32,057 bases of DNA from Lachnospiraceae bacterium (GCA_018056425.1 JAGPFR010000028.1:1-32057), one strand, 5' to 3'; positions 15,117 to 25,441 are shown, counted from the stretch's first letter. A program made the numbers and translations. Notes: a model not told the origin generated them from the letters alone.

Positions 15117-15737
15117 ATGGCAAAAGTATCCGTATACAATATGGAAGGCAAGGAAGTCGGTACCACCGAGCTTAGCGATTCAATCTTCGGAGTTGAAATT
15201 AACGAGCATCTCGTACACATGGCTGTACTTCAGCAGCTTGCCAATAACAGACAGGGAACACAGAAGGCTAAGACTCGTTCTGAAGTATCAGGCGGCGGAC
15301 GTAAGCCCTGGAGACAGAAGGGAACCGGTCATGCAAGACAGGGATCCATCAGAGCTCCTCAGTGGACCGGCGGCGGAGTTGTTTTTGCTCCCACCCCCAG
15401 AGATTATTCCTTCAAGCTCAACAAGAAGGAGAAGCAGGCAGCTCTTAAGAGCGTGCTTACCGATAAGGTTCAGAACGATGCACTCGTAGTTGTTGATGAG
15501 CTTAAGCTCGATGAGATCGCTACCAAAGAGTTCGCAAAGGTTATGAAGAACCTTAATGTCGAGAAGGGACTTGTAGTCCTTGCAGACAATGACCAGAATG
15601 TAGTGCTCAGCGCCAGAAACATGGCTGACGTAAATACCGAGGTTGTAAACGCAATCAATGTTTATGACATCCTTTCCGCAGGAAAGCTCGTACTTACCAA
15701 AGATGCACTTAGTAAGATTGAGGAGGTGTACGCATAA
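15117..15737 (+). CDS. rplD: 50S ribosomal protein L4
   Basis: 206 residues from the ATG at 15117 (AAAGGAGG 9 nt upstream); an in-frame upstream ATG at 15087 has no site and overlaps rplC. L4 binds 23S rRNA near the exit tunnel and, in gamma-proteobacteria, represses its own operon. The tunnel loop [26 protein letters not shown] is present (split here: [18 protein letters not shown]). Its TAA overlaps the rplW ATG by one base, implying coupled translation. Confidence 0.98.
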   Translation: MAKVSVYNMEGKEVGTTELSDSIFGVEINEHLVHMAVLQQLANNRQGTQKAKTRSEVSGGGRKPWRQKGTGHARQGSIRAPQWTGGGVVFAPTPRDYSFKLNKKEKQAALKSVLTDKVQNDALVVVDELKLDEIATKEFAKVMKNLNVEKGLVVLADNDQNVVLSARNMADVNTEVVNAINVYDILSAGKLVLTKDALSKIEEVYA

Positions 15738-16036
15738 TGGCTGACATTAAGTTTTATGACGTGATCCTTAAGCCCGTGATCACCGAGAAGAGCATGAGCG
15801 GAATGGCCGAGAAGAAGTACACATTCCTCGTACATCCCGAATCAAACAAGAGCCAGATCAAGGAAGCTGTCGAGAAGATGTTCGACGGCGCCAAGGTTAA
15901 GAGAGTCAACACCATCAACCTCGATGGAAAGACCAAGAGAAGAGGCCGCACCGTTGGTGAGACCGCTAAGACCAAGAAAGCGATCGTATGGCTCACTGAT
16001 GACAGCAAGGACATTGAGATCTACAGCGGATTATAA
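15737..16036 (+). CDS. rplW: 50S ribosomal protein L23
   Basis: 99 residues. L23 sits at the tunnel exit and docks trigger factor and SRP. The start [16 protein letters not shown] and the segment [20 protein letters not shown] are typical. AGGAGG within the rplD end (15721-15726) serves as its ribosome binding site, 10 nt before the overlapping ATG. A 105-nt gap to rplB follows. Confidence 0.98.
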   Translation: MADIKFYDVILKPVITEKSMSGMAEKKYTFLVHPESNKSQIKEAVEKMFDGAKVKRVNTINLDGKTKRRGRTVGETAKTKKAIVWLTDDSKDIEIYSGL

Positions 16037-16099
16037 TTCGTCCTTGAAGAGTATACAGGCAGCGTGATAACCCAAACGAATATACGCAGTCTGTGCAAA

Positions 16100-16113
16100 C
16101 GGACCAAGGTCCG
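16100..16113 (+). promoter_or_regulatory. CGGACC-AA-GGTCCG palindrome before rplB
   Basis: Perfect 6-bp inverted repeat around AA in the 105-nt rplW-rplB gap. The loop is too short for a full stem, so a 5-bp stem with a 4-nt loop is more likely. No T tract follows. A role in RNA processing or translation control of rplB is possible but unsupported. Confidence 0.35.
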
Positions 16114-16141
16114 GATAGTTTAGAAAAAGGAGAACTGAAAA

Positions 16142-16984
16142 ATGGGTATTAAGACTTACAAGCCCTATACAGCGTCCAGAAGAAACATGACAGGTTCTGA
16201 CTTCGCTGAGATCACCAAGAAGACTCCCGAGAAGAGCCTCATCAGCAACAAGAAGAAGAACGCAGGACGTAACAGCCAGGGTAAGATCACCGTTCGTCAT
16301 AAGGGCGGCGGAAATAAAGTAAAGTACAGACAGATCGATTTCAGAAGACTTAAGGATGACATTCCTGCAAGAGTAATCGGAATCGAGTACGATCCCAACA
16401 GAACCGCAAATATCGCGCTTATCTGCTATGAGGACGGAGAGAAGGCATACATCCTTGCTCCTCAGGGACTTACAGACGGTATGAAGGTTATGAGCGGCGC
16501 TAACGCCGAGGTAAGAGTAGGTAACTGCCTTCCTCTCGAGCTCGTACCCGTAGGTACCATGGTTCACAACATTGAGCTCTATCCCGGCAAGGGCGGACAG
16601 ATGGTCCGCAGCGCAGGTACCGGAGCACAGCTCGTAGCAAAAGAAGGAAAGTACGCAACCTTAAGACTTCCTTCAGGCGAGATGAGAATGGTTCCCATCA
16701 ATTGCAGAGCAACAATCGGAATCATCGGAAATGTAGATCACAATCTTGTTAAACTCGGAAAAGCCGGACGTAAGCGCCATATGGGCATCCGTCCTACCGT
16801 AAGAGGATCAGTCATGAACCCCAACGATCATCCTCACGGCGGTGGTGAAGGTAAGACCGGAATCGGTCGTCCCGGACCCGGCACCCCTTGGGGCAAGCCT
16901 GCTCTTGGTCTCAAGACCAGAAAGAAGAAGAAGGCTTCCAGCAAGTTGATCGTCAGAAGACGTGACGGCAAGACACTGAAGTAA
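16142..16984 (+). CDS. rplB: 50S ribosomal protein L2
   Basis: 280 residues, standard size. L2 is a primary 23S rRNA-binding protein needed for subunit association and peptidyl transferase. Visible signatures are [14 protein letters not shown] at the start, [13 protein letters not shown], and the C-terminal [20 protein letters not shown], whose conserved His is close to the catalytic centre. AAGGAG lies 9 nt before the ATG. rpsS follows after 14 nt. Confidence 0.98.
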   Translation: MGIKTYKPYTASRRNMTGSDFAEITKKTPEKSLISNKKKNAGRNSQGKITVRHKGGGNKVKYRQIDFRRLKDDIPARVIGIEYDPNRTANIALICYEDGEKAYILAPQGLTDGMKVMSGANAEVRVGNCLPLELVPVGTMVHNIELYPGKGGQMVRSAGTGAQLVAKEGKYATLRLPSGEMRMVPINCRATIGIIGNVDHNLVKLGKAGRKRHMGIRPTVRGSVMNPNDHPHGGGEGKTGIGRPGPGTPWGKPALGLKTRKKKKASSKLIVRRRDGKTLK

Positions 16985-16998
16985 GGTAGGAGGATAAA

Positions 16999-17280
16999 AT
17001 GGGCAGATCATTAAAAAAAGGACCTTTCGCAGACGCAAGCCTGCTCAAGAAGGTGGACGCAATGAATGAGTCGGGAAACAAGTCGGTTATCAAGACCTGG
17101 TCCCGCAGATCCACGATTTTCCCTTCTTTTGTCGGACATACGATCGCCGTACACGACGGACGTAAGCATGTTCCCGTATATATCACTGAGGACATGGTCG
17201 GACACAAGCTCGGCGAGTTCGTGGCAACACGTACATACAGAGGCCACGCGGGCGATGCTAAGAAAACATCCGCATCATAA
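16999..17280 (+). CDS. rpsS: 30S ribosomal protein S19
   Basis: 93 residues. S19 is in the 30S head with S13 and contacts the A-site tRNA region. [38 protein letters not shown] and the C-terminal GHKLGEF plus TRTYRGHAG are diagnostic. AGGAGG lies 6 nt upstream of the ATG. Confidence 0.98.
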   Translation: MGRSLKKGPFADASLLKKVDAMNESGNKSVIKTWSRRSTIFPSFVGHTIAVHDGRKHVPVYITEDMVGHKLGEFVATRTYRGHAGDAKKTSAS

Positions 17281-17314
17281 GCCCCGCTTACTGTTTTGAA
17301 AGGAGTAAATATCT

Positions 17315-17704
17315 ATGGCTAAAGGACATAGATCTCAAATTAAGAGAGAGAGAAACGAGCAGAAGGATTTAAGACCTTCAGCAAAGCTTTCTTACGCTCG
17401 CATTTCAGTACAGAAGGCATGCTTCGTGCTTGATGCGATCCGCGGAAAGGATGTACAGACCGCTATGGCTATTCTGGAGTACAACCCCAGATATGGTTCA
17501 CAGATTATTAAAAAGCTTCTTGCTTCAGCAATCGCCAATGCAGAGAACAATCAGGGACTCAATCCCGAGAACCTCTATGTTGCTGAGTGCTATGCCAACC
17601 AGGGACCTACCATGAAGAGAGTAAGACCCAGGGCACAGGGCAGAGCTTACAGAATCCTTAAGAGGATGAGCAACATTACAATCGTGCTTGACGAGAAGAA
17701 ATAA
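17315..17704 (+). CDS. rplV: 50S ribosomal protein L22
   Basis: 129 residues. L22 lines the exit tunnel with its beta-hairpin, a site where macrolide resistance mutations occur in other bacteria. LSYARISVQKACFVLDAIRGK and the C-terminal ECYANQGPTMKRVRPRAQGR are family hallmarks. AAAGGAG precedes the ATG. The N-terminus has about 20 extra basic residues (GHRSQIKRERNEQKDLR) compared with E. coli L22, a feature I recall in related Clostridia. Confidence 0.97.
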   Translation: MAKGHRSQIKRERNEQKDLRPSAKLSYARISVQKACFVLDAIRGKDVQTAMAILEYNPRYGSQIIKKLLASAIANAENNQGLNPENLYVAECYANQGPTMKRVRPRAQGRAYRILKRMSNITIVLDEKK

Positions 17705-17726
17705 GGAAAGGAGCTTATAAAGCAAA

Positions 17727-18392
17727 ATGGGACAGAAAGTTAATCCTCATGGACTTAGAGTCGGCGTTATTAAAGACTGGGATTCAAGATGGTATGCATC
17801 CGATGCTGATTTCTCAGATTATCTCGTCGAAGATTACAATATTCGTAAGTATCTCAAGAAGAAGCTTGCTTCCGCAGGAGTTTCCAAGATTGAGATCGAG
17901 CGTGCTTCCGATCGTATCAGAGTCATCGTTTTCACCGCAAAGCCCGGTGTTATCATCGGTAAGGGCGGCACTGAGATCGACAAGACCCGTGCTGAGATCG
18001 AGAAGATGACCGGCAAGAAGGTCAAGATGGATATCACCGAGATCAAGCGTCCGGATCGTGATGCTCAGCTTGTAGCAGAGAACATCGCTCAGCAGCTTGA
18101 GAACCGTGTATCTTATCGTCGTGCTATGAAGTCCTGCATGGGCAGAACCATGAAGGCAGGTGCTCTCGGAATCAAGGCTTCCTGTGCAGGAAGACTTGGC
18201 GGAGCAGATATCGCTCGTACTGAGTTCTACAGCGAGGGAACCATTCCTCTTCAGACTCTCAGAGCTGATATCGACTATGGATTTGCAGAAGCCGATACTA
18301 CTTACGGAAAAGTAGGAGTAAAGGTATGGATTTATAAGGGTGAAGTACTTCCCGTTAAGGGAAACGCTAACTCGGAAGGGAGCGAAGCATAA
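17727..18392 (+). CDS. rpsC: 30S ribosomal protein S3
   Basis: 221 residues. S3 forms part of the mRNA entry channel and has a KH RNA-binding domain, seen here as [26 protein letters not shown] (GxxG loop GKGG). The start [20 protein letters not shown] is canonical. AAAGGAG is 13 nt before the ATG, longer than the neighbours' spacing. Its stop codon shares one base with the rplP start. Confidence 0.98.
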   Translation: MGQKVNPHGLRVGVIKDWDSRWYASDADFSDYLVEDYNIRKYLKKKLASAGVSKIEIERASDRIRVIVFTAKPGVIIGKGGTEIDKTRAEIEKMTGKKVKMDITEIKRPDRDAQLVAENIAQQLENRVSYRRAMKSCMGRTMKAGALGIKASCAGRLGGADIARTEFYSEGTIPLQTLRADIDYGFAEADTTYGKVGVKVWIYKGEVLPVKGNANSEGSEA

Positions 18393-18817
18393 TGTTAATG
18401 CCTAAGAGAGTCAAGCACCGCAAGCAGTTCCGCGGTAGCATGGCAGGAAAGATTTCCAGAGGAAACAAGGTAGCATACGGTGAGTTTGGTCTTGCAGCTA
18501 CCGAGCCTTGTTGGATCAAGTCAAACCAGATCGAAGCAGCCCGTGTCGCTCTCACCAGATACACCAAGCGTGAAGGACAGGTTTGGATCAAGATTTTCCC
18601 CGATAAGCCTGTAACGGCTAAGCCCGCTGAAACCAGAATGGGTTCAGGAAAAGGAACCGTTGAGTATTGGGTAGCAGTTGTTAAGCCCGGAAGAGTATTG
18701 TTCGAGATTGGCGGAGTATCTGAGGAAGCAGCCAGAGAAGCTCTCAGACTCGCATCTCAGAAGCTTCCTTGCAAGTGCAAGATCGTCACCAAGGAGCAGG
18801 AAGGCGGTGAGCAGTAA
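18392..18817 (+). CDS. rplP: 50S ribosomal protein L16
   Basis: 141 residues. L16 helps position A-site t[18 protein letters not shown] at the start, [21 protein letters not shown] and the segment [19 protein letters not shown] are typical. The ATG overlaps the end of rpsC, and the stop overlaps the start of rpmC, so translation of rpsC, rplP and rpmC is likely coupled. Confidence 0.98.
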   Translation: MLMPKRVKHRKQFRGSMAGKISRGNKVAYGEFGLAATEPCWIKSNQIEAARVALTRYTKREGQVWIKIFPDKPVTAKPAETRMGSGKGTVEYWVAVVKPGRVLFEIGGVSEEAAREALRLASQKLPCKCKIVTKEQEGGEQ

Positions 18818-19020
18818 TGAAATCAGCAAAGTTTAATGAAGAACTTCAGGCAAAGAGCGTTGAAGCCCTTAAGCAGGAGCTCACGGATGCCAAAAAGGAA
18901 CTGTTCAACCTGAGATTCCAGAATGCAACCAACCAGCTTGACAACACAGCCAGAATAACGGAAGTAAGAAAGAATATCGCACGTATTCAGACCGCACTTA
19001 CCGCTAAGGCTAATGCTTAA
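18817..19020 (+). CDS. rpmC: 50S ribosomal protein L29
   Basis: 67 residues, a small helical protein near the tunnel exit next to L23. [24 protein letters not shown] is the family core. Start overlaps the rplP stop (TAATG). The ribosome binding site is the GGCGGTGAG inside the rplP end. Confidence 0.97.
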   Translation: MKSAKFNEELQAKSVEALKQELTDAKKELFNLRFQNATNQLDNTARITEVRKNIARIQTALTAKANA

Positions 19021-19036
19021 TGAAAGGACAACGGCA

Positions 19037-19294
19037 GTGGAAGAAAGAAATTTGCGCAAGGTAAGAACCGGTAAGGTTACCAGTGACAAAATGGACAAAA
19101 CGATCGTAGTTGCCATTGAGGAGCGCGTTAATCATCCTCTTTACAACAAGGTCGTTAAGAGAACATATAAGCTCAAGGCTCATGACGAGAACAACGAGTG
19201 CAAGGTAGGCGATACCGTCCGCGTCATGGAGACCAGACCCCTTTCCAAGGATAAGAGATGGAGACTGGTCGAGATCGTAGAGAGAGCAAAGTAA
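19037..19294 (+). CDS. rpsQ: 30S ribosomal protein S17
   Basis: 85 residues from a GTG at 19037. This start gives the usual N-terminus [24 protein letters not shown] and has AAAGGA 8 nt upstream, whereas the in-frame ATG at 19013 lies inside rpmC and would add eight non-conserved residues. S17 is an early 16S rRNA-binding OB-fold protein. The segment [20 protein letters not shown] is conserved. Confidence 0.95.
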   Translation: MEERNLRKVRTGKVTSDKMDKTIVVAIEERVNHPLYNKVVKRTYKLKAHDENNECKVGDTVRVMETRPLSKDKRWRLVEIVERAK

Positions 19295-19304
19295 GGAGGA
19301 AGCT

Positions 19305-19673
19305 ATGGTACAGCAGGAAACAAGACTTAAGGTAGCTGACAATACCGGTGCCAAGGAACTCCTTTGCATCCGCGTAATGGGCGGATCTACCAGAAGATAT
19401 GCCAACATCGGCGATATCATTGTTGCTTCCGTTAAGGACGCAACACCCGGAGGCGTTGTTAAAAAGGGTGATGTAGTTAAGGCAGTTGTAGTTCGTACCG
19501 TTAAGGGCGCTCGTCGTAAGGACGGTTCCTACATCAAGTTTGATGAGAACGCAGCTGTAATCATCAAGGAAGACAAGACTCCCACAGGAACCCGTATTTT
19601 CGGACCGGTAGCAAGAGAGCTTCGTGAGAAGAAGTTCATGAAGATCGTTTCACTTGCTCCCGAAGTATTATAA
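19305..19673 (+). CDS. rplN: 50S ribosomal protein L14
   Basis: 122 residues, exactly the usual size. L14 is at the subunit interface and binds the silencing factor RsfS in many bacteria. [24 protein letters not shown] and the C-terminal [28 protein letters not shown] are diagnostic. AAGGAGG precedes the ATG. Confidence 0.98.
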   Translation: MVQQETRLKVADNTGAKELLCIRVMGGSTRRYANIGDIIVASVKDATPGGVVKKGDVVKAVVVRTVKGARRKDGSYIKFDENAAVIIKEDKTPTGTRIFGPVARELREKKFMKIVSLAPEVL

Positions 19674-19687
19674 GGAGGGCCTCATAA

Positions 19688-20032
19688 ATGCTTAAAGTTA
19701 AAAAGGGTGATACAGTAGAGATCATCGCAGGCAAAGATAAGGGCCAGCAGGGCAAGATCAAATCGGTCGATGTCAAGAACGGCAGAGTTATCGTAGAAGG
19801 ACTTAACATGGTAACAAAGCATGCAAAGCCCTCACAGAGCAATCCCAATGGCGGCATCAGCGAAATGGAAGCTCCCATTGATATATCCAACGTCATGCTC
19901 GTCGTTGACGGTAAGAAAACCCGTGTTGGTTTTCAGGTAGAGAAAAACGACCAGGGCAAGGTTGTAAAGAAGTCCAGAGTTGCAAAGTCTACCGGCAAAG
20001 TTATCGATGTAGTATTCGATAAGACCAAATAA
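19688..20032 (+). CDS. rplX: 50S ribosomal protein L24
   Basis: 114 residues. L24 is an assembly initiator with a KOW motif, seen as [21 protein letters not shown] near the start. The middle [17 protein letters not shown] and the C-terminal basic tail are typical. AAGGAGGG lies upstream of the ATG. Slightly longer than Bacillus L24 because of a short C-terminal extension. Confidence 0.97.
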   Translation: MLKVKKGDTVEIIAGKDKGQQGKIKSVDVKNGRVIVEGLNMVTKHAKPSQSNPNGGISEMEAPIDISNVMLVVDGKKTRVGFQVEKNDQGKVVKKSRVAKSTGKVIDVVFDKTK

Positions 20033-20052
20033 CGGGAAGGAGGAAACATTAA

Positions 20053-20592
20053 GTGAGCAGACTTAAGGATCAGTATAAAGCAGAGATCGTTCCCGCACTC
20101 ACCAAGAAGTTCGGCTATGAGAACGTAATGCAGGTTCCCAAGCTCGACAAGATCGTCATCAACATGGGTGTCGGCGAGGCTAAGGAGAATCCCAAGGCCC
20201 TTGAGAGCGCAGTAGCAGATCTCGAGACTATAACCGGACAGAAGGCAGTTCTTACCAAGGCTAAGAACTCAATCGCAAACTTCAAGATCCGTGAGGGAAT
20301 GAACATCGGATGTAAGGTTACCCTTCGCGGCGAGAAGATGTATGAGTTCCTTGACAGACTTGTAAATCTTGCTCTTCCCCGTGTCCGTGACTTCAGAGGA
20401 GTCAACCCCAACAGCTTCGACGGCAGAGGCAACTATGCACTCGGCATCAAGGAGCAGTTCATTTTCCCTGAGATCGAGTTCGATAAGATCGACAAGGTTC
20501 GCGGAATGGACATCATCTTCGTAACAACGGCAAAGACAGACGAAGAGGCCAGAGAGCTTCTCACCCTGTTTAATATGCCTTTTGCTAAATAA
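20053..20592 (+). CDS. rplE: 50S ribosomal protein L5
   Basis: 179 residues from a GTG (20053) with AAGGAGG upstream; no ATG is in frame near this point. L5 binds 5S rRNA and contacts P-site tRNA. Hallmarks are [18 protein letters not shown], the [26 protein letters not shown] segment and [19 protein letters not shown]. Confidence 0.97.
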   Translation: MSRLKDQYKAEIVPALTKKFGYENVMQVPKLDKIVINMGVGEAKENPKALESAVADLETITGQKAVLTKAKNSIANFKIREGMNIGCKVTLRGEKMYEFLDRLVNLALPRVRDFRGVNPNSFDGRGNYALGIKEQFIFPEIEFDKIDKVRGMDIIFVTTAKTDEEARELLTLFNMPFAK

Positions 20593-20610
20593 TAGGGAGG
20601 AAAAGTTTAA

Positions 20611-20796
20611 ATGGCTAAATTATCCATGAAGGTCAAACAGCAGCGCAAGCCTAAGTTCTCTACCCAGGCTTATACCCGTTGCAAGATTTGCGGCCGTCCT
20701 CACTCCGTGCTTAAGAAGTATGGCATCTGCAGAGTTTGCTTCCGTGAGCTCGCTTACAAGGGCGAGATTCCCGGAGTCAAGAAGGCATCTTGGTAA
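20611..20796 (+). CDS. rpsZ: 30S ribosomal protein S14, zinc-binding type Z
   Basis: 61 residues, the short C+ form. Two C-x2-C pairs, CKIC and CRVC, hold a structural zinc. The short form is typical of Bacillota. GGGAGG is upstream of the ATG. The zinc need makes it a target of zinc-starvation replacement in bacteria that carry a second, zinc-free S14; none is seen in this window. Confidence 0.97.
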   Translation: MAKLSMKVKQQRKPKFSTQAYTRCKICGRPHSVLKKYGICRVCFRELAYKGEIPGVKKASW

Positions 20797-20811
20797 AGGA
20801 GGAAAAGCGCA

Positions 20812-21213
20812 ATGACAATGAGTGATCCTATTGCAGATATGCTTACAAGAATCCGTAATGCTAACACTGCAAAGCATGATACAGTAGATATCCCCAGCTC
20901 TCGCATGAAGCTGGCTATAGCAGACATCCTCGTTGACGAGGGATATGTTGCTAAGTACGAGATGGTTGAGAACGGTTCTTTCAAAGATATCCGTATCTTC
21001 CTGAAGTACAATAACAATAAGAACGAGAGAGTCATCTCCGGAATCAAGAGAATCTCCAAGCCCGGCCTCAGAGTTTATGCCGGCGGAGATGAGCTTCCCA
21101 AGGTTCTCGGCGGACTCGGCACCGCTATCATCTCTACCAACCAGGGTGTGCTTACCGACAAGCAGGCACGTGAGAAGAAGATCGGCGGCGAAGTTCTTGC
21201 ATTCATTTGGTAA
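20812..21213 (+). CDS. rpsH: 30S ribosomal protein S8
   Basis: 133 residues. S8 binds 16S rRNA helix 21 and in E. coli represses the spc operon by binding near rpl[18 protein letters not shown] and the C-terminal [26 protein letters not shown] are diagnostic. AAAGGAGG precedes the ATG. Confidence 0.98.
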   Translation: MTMSDPIADMLTRIRNANTAKHDTVDIPSSRMKLAIADILVDEGYVAKYEMVENGSFKDIRIFLKYNNNKNERVISGIKRISKPGLRVYAGGDELPKVLGGLGTAIISTNQGVLTDKQAREKKIGGEVLAFIW

Positions 21214-21249
21214 TCGTTAATTCATATATTTCAAGGAGGTACGGGCATT

Positions 21250-21789
21250 ATGTCACGAATCGGTAAAATGCCAATCGCTGTCCCTGCGGGAGTAACCGTA
21301 GAGGTAGCAGAAAATAATAAAGTGACTGTAAAAGGCCCCAAGGGAACTCTCGAGAGAGTATTTCCCGCGGAGATGAAGATCGAGCAGGAGAATGGTGAGA
21401 TCACCGTTTCAAGACCTAACGATCTTAAGAAGAACAGATCCCTTCACGGTCTTTCAAGAACTCTTCTCAACAACATGATCGTTGGTGTTACCGACGGCTT
21501 TGAGAAGAAGCTTGAGATCAACGGTGTAGGTTACAGAGCAGCTAAGCAGGGTAAGAAGCTTACCCTCAACCTCGGATATTCACATCCCGTAGAGATGGAA
21601 GATCCCGAAGGTGTTGAGACTGTAGTCGACGGAAATATCATCACCGTTAAAGGTATCGATAAAGAGAAGGTCGGACAGCTTGCAGCAGTTATCCGCGACA
21701 AGAGAAGACCTGAGCCTTATAAGGGCAAGGGAATCAAGTACGCTGATGAAACTATCCGCCGCAAGGTTGGTAAGACCGGTAAGAAGTAA
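21250..21789 (+). CDS. rplF: 50S ribosomal protein L6
   Basis: 179 residues. L6 sits near the factor-binding site of the large subunit. [19 protein letters not shown] and the C-terminal [28 protein letters not shown] are diagnostic; the two similar domains of L6 are both present. AAGGAGGT precedes the ATG. Confidence 0.98.
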   Translation: MSRIGKMPIAVPAGVTVEVAENNKVTVKGPKGTLERVFPAEMKIEQENGEITVSRPNDLKKNRSLHGLSRTLLNNMIVGVTDGFEKKLEINGVGYRAAKQGKKLTLNLGYSHPVEMEDPEGVETVVDGNIITVKGIDKEKVGQLAAVIRDKRRPEPYKGKGIKYADETIRRKVGKTGKK

Positions 21790-21812
21790 ATCACGATAAG
21801 GAGAGTGTGAAG

Positions 21813-22181
21813 ATGGTTAGCAAAGTATCAAGACAGGATGTACGTGCTAAGAAGCACGATAGAATTCGTAACCGCTTCAAAGGAACCGCAGAGCGTCCCC
21901 GCCTTGCAGTTTTCAGAAGCAACAGCCACATGTCTGCTCAAATTATCGATGACGTAGAAGGCAAGACTCTTGTTTCCGCATCCACCATGGAGAAGGAGAT
22001 CAAGGGAGAGCTTGAGCAGACAGATAACGTAGAAGCAGCTGCCTATGTCGGCACTGTGATCGCAAAGCGTGCTCTTGAAAAGGGTATCAAGGAAGTCGTA
22101 TTCGACAGAGGCGGCTTTATATACCAGGGCAAGGTCGCAGCATTAGCAGAGGCAGCCAGAGAAGCTGGCCTGGAATTCTAA
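21813..22181 (+). CDS. rplR: 50S ribosomal protein L18
   Basis: 122 residues from the ATG at 21813, which has AAGGAG 9 nt upstream; a GTG at 21807 in frame would leave only 3 nt. L18 carries 5S rRNA with L5. [23 protein letters not shown] and the C-terminal [26 protein letters not shown] are typical. Confidence 0.97.
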   Translation: MVSKVSRQDVRAKKHDRIRNRFKGTAERPRLAVFRSNSHMSAQIIDDVEGKTLVSASTMEKEIKGELEQTDNVEAAAYVGTVIAKRALEKGIKEVVFDRGGFIYQGKVAALAEAAREAGLEF

Positions 22182-22199
22182 GAAAGGATGATCACGAAT

Positions 22200-22709
22200 A
22201 TGAAGCGTACTATCATAGATGCAAGCCAGTTAGAGCTCGAGGATAAGGTCGTTACGATCAAGAGAGTTACCAAGGTCGTAAAGGGCGGTTCCAATTCCCG
22301 CTTTACTGCACTTGTAGTTGTAGGTGACAAAAACGGTCACGTAGGCGTCGGACTTGGCAAAGCTAAGGAAGTTCCCGAAGCCATCCGTAAGGGCAAGGAA
22401 GATGCTGTTAAGCATATCATCGAGGTTCCCCTTGATGACAATAATTCCATCCCTCATGATTTTATCGGACAGTACGGAAGCGCAAACGTTCTTCTTAAGA
22501 AGGCTCCCGAAGGAACCGGTATCATCGCAGGTGGTCCTGTCCGTATAGTATGTGAGCTCGCAGGCGTTAGAAATATCCGTACCAAGTGCCTCGGTTCTCA
22601 CAACAAGCAGAATGTCGTTCTTGCAGCAATCGAAGGCCTCGCAGAGCTTAAGCGCCCTGAAGAGATTGCCAGAAAGCGCGGCAAGGCAGTAGCTGACGTT
22701 CTGGCATAA
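22200..22709 (+). CDS. rpsE: 30S ribosomal protein S5
   Basis: 169 residues from the ATG at 22200, with AAAGGA 11 nt upstream; the ATG at 22188 overlaps that site. S5 shapes the mRNA entry channel and decoding fidelity. The N-terminal double-stranded RNA-binding-like domain ([18 protein letters not shown]) and the loop [20 protein letters not shown] are diagnostic. Confidence 0.96.
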   Translation: MKRTIIDASQLELEDKVVTIKRVTKVVKGGSNSRFTALVVVGDKNGHVGVGLGKAKEVPEAIRKGKEDAVKHIIEVPLDDNNSIPHDFIGQYGSANVLLKKAPEGTGIIAGGPVRIVCELAGVRNIRTKCLGSHNKQNVVLAAIEGLAELKRPEEIARKRGKAVADVLA

Positions 22710-22722
22710 GGAGGAGAGACTA

Positions 22723-22908
22723 ATGGCAGACAAGAAAGTTAAAGTAACTCTGGTAAAGTCCCTTATCGGACAGGTACCTAAGAACAAAAATATAGCAACC
22801 TCCATGGGTCTGCGTAAGATCGGACAGTCCGTAGTACTTCCCGATAATGACGCTACCAAGGGTCAGGTCAGACTGATCTCTCACATGGTCAAGGTCGAAG
22901 AAGCATAA
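22723..22908 (+). CDS. rpmD: 50S ribosomal protein L30
   Basis: 61 residues, normal size. KVTLVKSLIGQVPKNKNIATSMGLRKIGQSV is the family core (continuous family core of about 30 residues near 5-36). AAGGAGG precedes the ATG. Position between rpsE and rplO is standard. Confidence 0.97.
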   Translation: MADKKVKVTLVKSLIGQVPKNKNIATSMGLRKIGQSVVLPDNDATKGQVRLISHMVKVEEA

Positions 22909-22923
22909 GGAGGGTCTTGTAAT

Positions 22924-23367
22924 ATGGAAATGTCCAATTTACAGCCTGCAGCAGGCTCAGTAAAGAGCGATAACTTCAGAAGAGGACGCGGACACGGTTC
23001 AGGAAACGGCAAGACTGCCGGCAAGGGCCACAAGGGACAGAAGGCTCGTTCCGGAGCTCCCAGAATAGGTTTCGAAGGAGGCCAGATGCCTCTCTACAGA
23101 CGTATTCCCAAGAGAGGCTTCACCAACCGCAATTCACTTGAGATCATCGCTATCAATGTAAGTGCACTCGAGAGATTCGAGAACGGCACCGAGGTTACTC
23201 CCGAAGTTCTTCTGAACGAGGGCGTTATCAGTAAGATTGCAGACGGCGTTAAGATTCTCGGAAACGGCGAGCTTACCAAGAAGCTCAATGTAAAAGTTAA
23301 TGCTTATTCCGCATCAGCTAAAGAAAAGATCGAGAAAGCCGGCGGCACTGCAGAAGTGATTGAATAA
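22924..23367 (+). CDS. rplO: 50S ribosomal protein L15
   Basis: 147 residues. L15 is an assembly protein contacting many 23S rRNA helices. The Gly-rich N-terminus ([20 protein letters not shown]) and [17 protein letters not shown] are diagnostic. AAGGAGGG precedes the ATG. secY follows after 15 nt. Confidence 0.97.
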   Translation: MEMSNLQPAAGSVKSDNFRRGRGHGSGNGKTAGKGHKGQKARSGAPRIGFEGGQMPLYRRIPKRGFTNRNSLEIIAINVSALERFENGTEVTPEVLLNEGVISKIADGVKILGNGELTKKLNVKVNAYSASAKEKIEKAGGTAEVIE

Positions 23368-23382
23368 TAACGAGGTAATCGG

Positions 23383-24696
23383 ATGCTCACTACACTGAAA
23401 AATGCGTTGAAGGTAAAAGAGATCAGGCAGCGCGTGATCTTCACTTTCCTGATGCTGATAGTCATCCGTATTGGTTCGCAGCTTCCTGTGCCCGGTGTTG
23501 ACAGGACGTATTTCGCGAAATGGTTTGCTGAGCAGACCAGCGGAGCATTCAGCTTCTTCGACGCAGTAACAGGCGGATCGTTCATGCAGATGTCGATCCT
23601 AGCACTGAATATTAATCCCTACATTACATCATCGATTATCATCCAGCTCCTCACGATTGCAATTCCCAAACTTGAGGAAATGCAGCGTGACGGAGAAGCC
23701 GGACGTAAGAAGATGGTAGCCATCACCAGATATGTAACCGTTGTTCTGGCAATCATCCAGTCAACAGCCATGGCGATCGGCTTTGGTAAACAGGGACTTC
23801 TGACGCATTACACCTGGTACAACGTAATTACTTGTATCGTAGCTCTTACAGCCGGTTCCGCATTCCTTATGTGGCTCGGCGAGCAGATTACTGAACACGG
23901 TATCGGAAACGGTATATCGATAGTCCTTATCATCAATATCATTTCCAGGATACCTCAGGATCTCACTTCGCTTTACGAATCATTCGTTCAGCGTAAAGCA
24001 CCTGCAACCGCAGTTTTGTCAGCGATCATCATCATCGCCATCATCATCGGCATGATCGTAATGGTTGTATTCTTAAACGGCGGTGAGAGAAGGATCCCCG
24101 TACAGTATGCCAAGAAGATGGCAGGTAACAAAATGGTGGGCGGAGCTACTTCCCATATTCCTCTTAAGGTTAACACCTCAGGAATGATCCCCATCATATT
24201 TGCGTCATCACTGCTTGAGTTCCCCGTGATCATCATTTCCTTTATCGGAAAGAGTCCTTCGGGATTCTGGGGAGAGGTTTTGAAGTGCCTCAGCTCAAAC
24301 AACTGGTGTGTACCCGGTCAGCTTAAGTATTCCATTGGTCTTCTGATCTACGTCGGACTCCTGATATTCTTCTCGTACTTCTACACATCCATAACCTTTA
24401 ATCCGCTTATGGTTGCAGATAACCTGAAGAGACAGGGCGGTTTCATCCCCGGTATCCGTCCGGGAAAACCCACTTCCGACTATCTCAACAGTGTTCTTAA
24501 CTACCTGATTTTCATCGGTGCAGTCGGACTTGTTGTTGTATCGGTTCTGCCTCATGTATTCAACGGTGTATTCGGAGCTAACGTTTCGACATCGGGCGCA
24601 AGCCTTATCATTATCGTCAGCGTTATCCTTGAGACACTCAAGCAGGTAGAGTCCATGATGCTTGTCAGAAACTACAAGGGATTCCTCAACGACTGA
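23383..24696 (+). CDS. secY: Preprotein translocase channel subunit SecY
   Basis: 437 residues with about ten membrane helices, the standard SecY size. It forms the protein-conducting channel with SecE and SecG in the cytoplasmic membrane. RVIFTFLMLIVIRIGSQLPVPGVD (first helix), the plug-region helix starting near SILALNINPYITSSIIIQLL, and the cytoplasmic loop GGERRIPVQYAKKM are recognisable. A GAGGT site precedes the ATG. A 103-nt gap with a long hairpin separates it from adk. Confidence 0.98.
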   Translation: MLTTLKNALKVKEIRQRVIFTFLMLIVIRIGSQLPVPGVDRTYFAKWFAEQTSGAFSFFDAVTGGSFMQMSILALNINPYITSSIIIQLLTIAIPKLEEMQRDGEAGRKKMVAITRYVTVVLAIIQSTAMAIGFGKQGLLTHYTWYNVITCIVALTAGSAFLMWLGEQITEHGIGNGISIVLIINIISRIPQDLTSLYESFVQRKAPATAVLSAIIIIAIIIGMIVMVVFLNGGERRIPVQYAKKMAGNKMVGGATSHIPLKVNTSGMIPIIFASSLLEFPVIIISFIGKSPSGFWGEVLKCLSSNNWCVPGQLKYSIGLLIYVGLLIFFSYFYTSITFNPLMVADNLKRQGGFIPGIRPGKPTSDYLNSVLNYLIFIGAVGLVVVSVLPHVFNGVFGANVSTSGASLIIIVSVILETLKQVESMMLVRNYKGFLND

Positions 24697-24717
24697 GGAC
24701 ATAAAGTTTTATTAATC

Positions 24718-24761
24718 GGAGAGACCGCACTTTTCCCGAAAGGGAATAGTGTGATCTCTCT
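24718..24761 (+). promoter_or_regulatory. Long hairpin with GAAA loop between secY and adk
   Basis: The left arm begins GGAGAGA and continues through CACTTTTCCC; the loop is GAAA (24738-24741); the right arm GGGAATAGTG continues to TCTCTC. Only two interior mismatches interrupt about 19 paired positions. After the stem only TT follows, so it is a poor terminator and more likely a processing, stability or partial attenuation element. Confidence 0.65.
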
Positions 24762-24799
24762 TAAGTGGTTAAATAGCGTAAATAAAAAGCGAGGTTCAT

Positions 24800-25441
24800 A
24801 TGAAGATAATCATGCTCGGTGCACCCGGTGCCGGAAAAGGTACCCAGGCTAAAATGATAGCTGAAAAATACAGCATTCCTCATGTATCAACCGGAGATAT
24901 CTTCCGTGCGAATATTAAGAACGGAACCGAACTCGGTAGGCAGGCTAAAGAGTACATGGATGCAGGAAAGCTAGTTCCCGATGAGCTCACTGTTAAGATT
25001 CTTCTCGACAGAGTGGCTCAGGATGACTGCAAGAACGGTTATGTACTTGACGGCTTCCCCCGCACCATTCCTCAGGCAGAGGTTCTTGAGAATGCATTGA
25101 ACGATCTTGGTGACAAGATTGATTTCGCAGTTAATGTTGATGTTCCCGATGAGAATATCGTTCGCCGTATGAGCGGAAGACGTGCATGCCTTAAGTGCGG
25201 CGCCACCTATCATATCGAGCATATTCCTCCCAAGAAGGAAGGCATCTGCGATACCTGCGGATCCGAGCTTGTACTTCGTGATGATGACAAGCCCGAAACC
25301 GTTCAGAACAGACTTAAGGTATATCATGAGCAGACTCAGCCTCTCATCGATTTCTATACCGAGAGAAAGGTACTTAAGACTGTTGACGGAACCAAGGACA
25401 TGAAAGAAGTATTTGCAGATATCATAGCTATACTCGGATGA
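24800..25441 (+). CDS. adk: Adenylate kinase, zinc-type
   Basis: 213 residues. Catalyses ATP + AMP to 2 ADP in the cytoplasm. The P-loop [10 protein letters not shown] is at 7-16 and the AMP-binding region STGDIFR at 30-36, with GFPRTIPQ at 85-92. The LID domain has four Cys (130, 133, 150, 153) arranged C-x2-C-x16-C-x2-C, the zinc-binding form common in Gram-positive bacteria. The site GCGAGGT before the ATG is weaker than its ribosomal neighbours. The stop overlaps the map start by 4 nt (ATGA). Confidence 0.98.
   Translation: MKIIMLGAPGAGKGTQAKMIAEKYSIPHVSTGDIFRANIKNGTELGRQAKEYMDAGKLVPDELTVKILLDRVAQDDCKNGYVLDGFPRTIPQAEVLENALNDLGDKIDFAVNVDVPDENIVRRMSGRRACLKCGATYHIEHIPPKKEGICDTCGSELVLRDDDKPETVQNRLKVYHEQTQPLIDFYTERKVLKTVDGTKDMKEVFADIIAILG

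Noticed and set aside
22230-22859. 209-codon antisense frame across rpsE and rpmD
   Set aside because: Shadow of two certain ribosomal genes, with no start signal.
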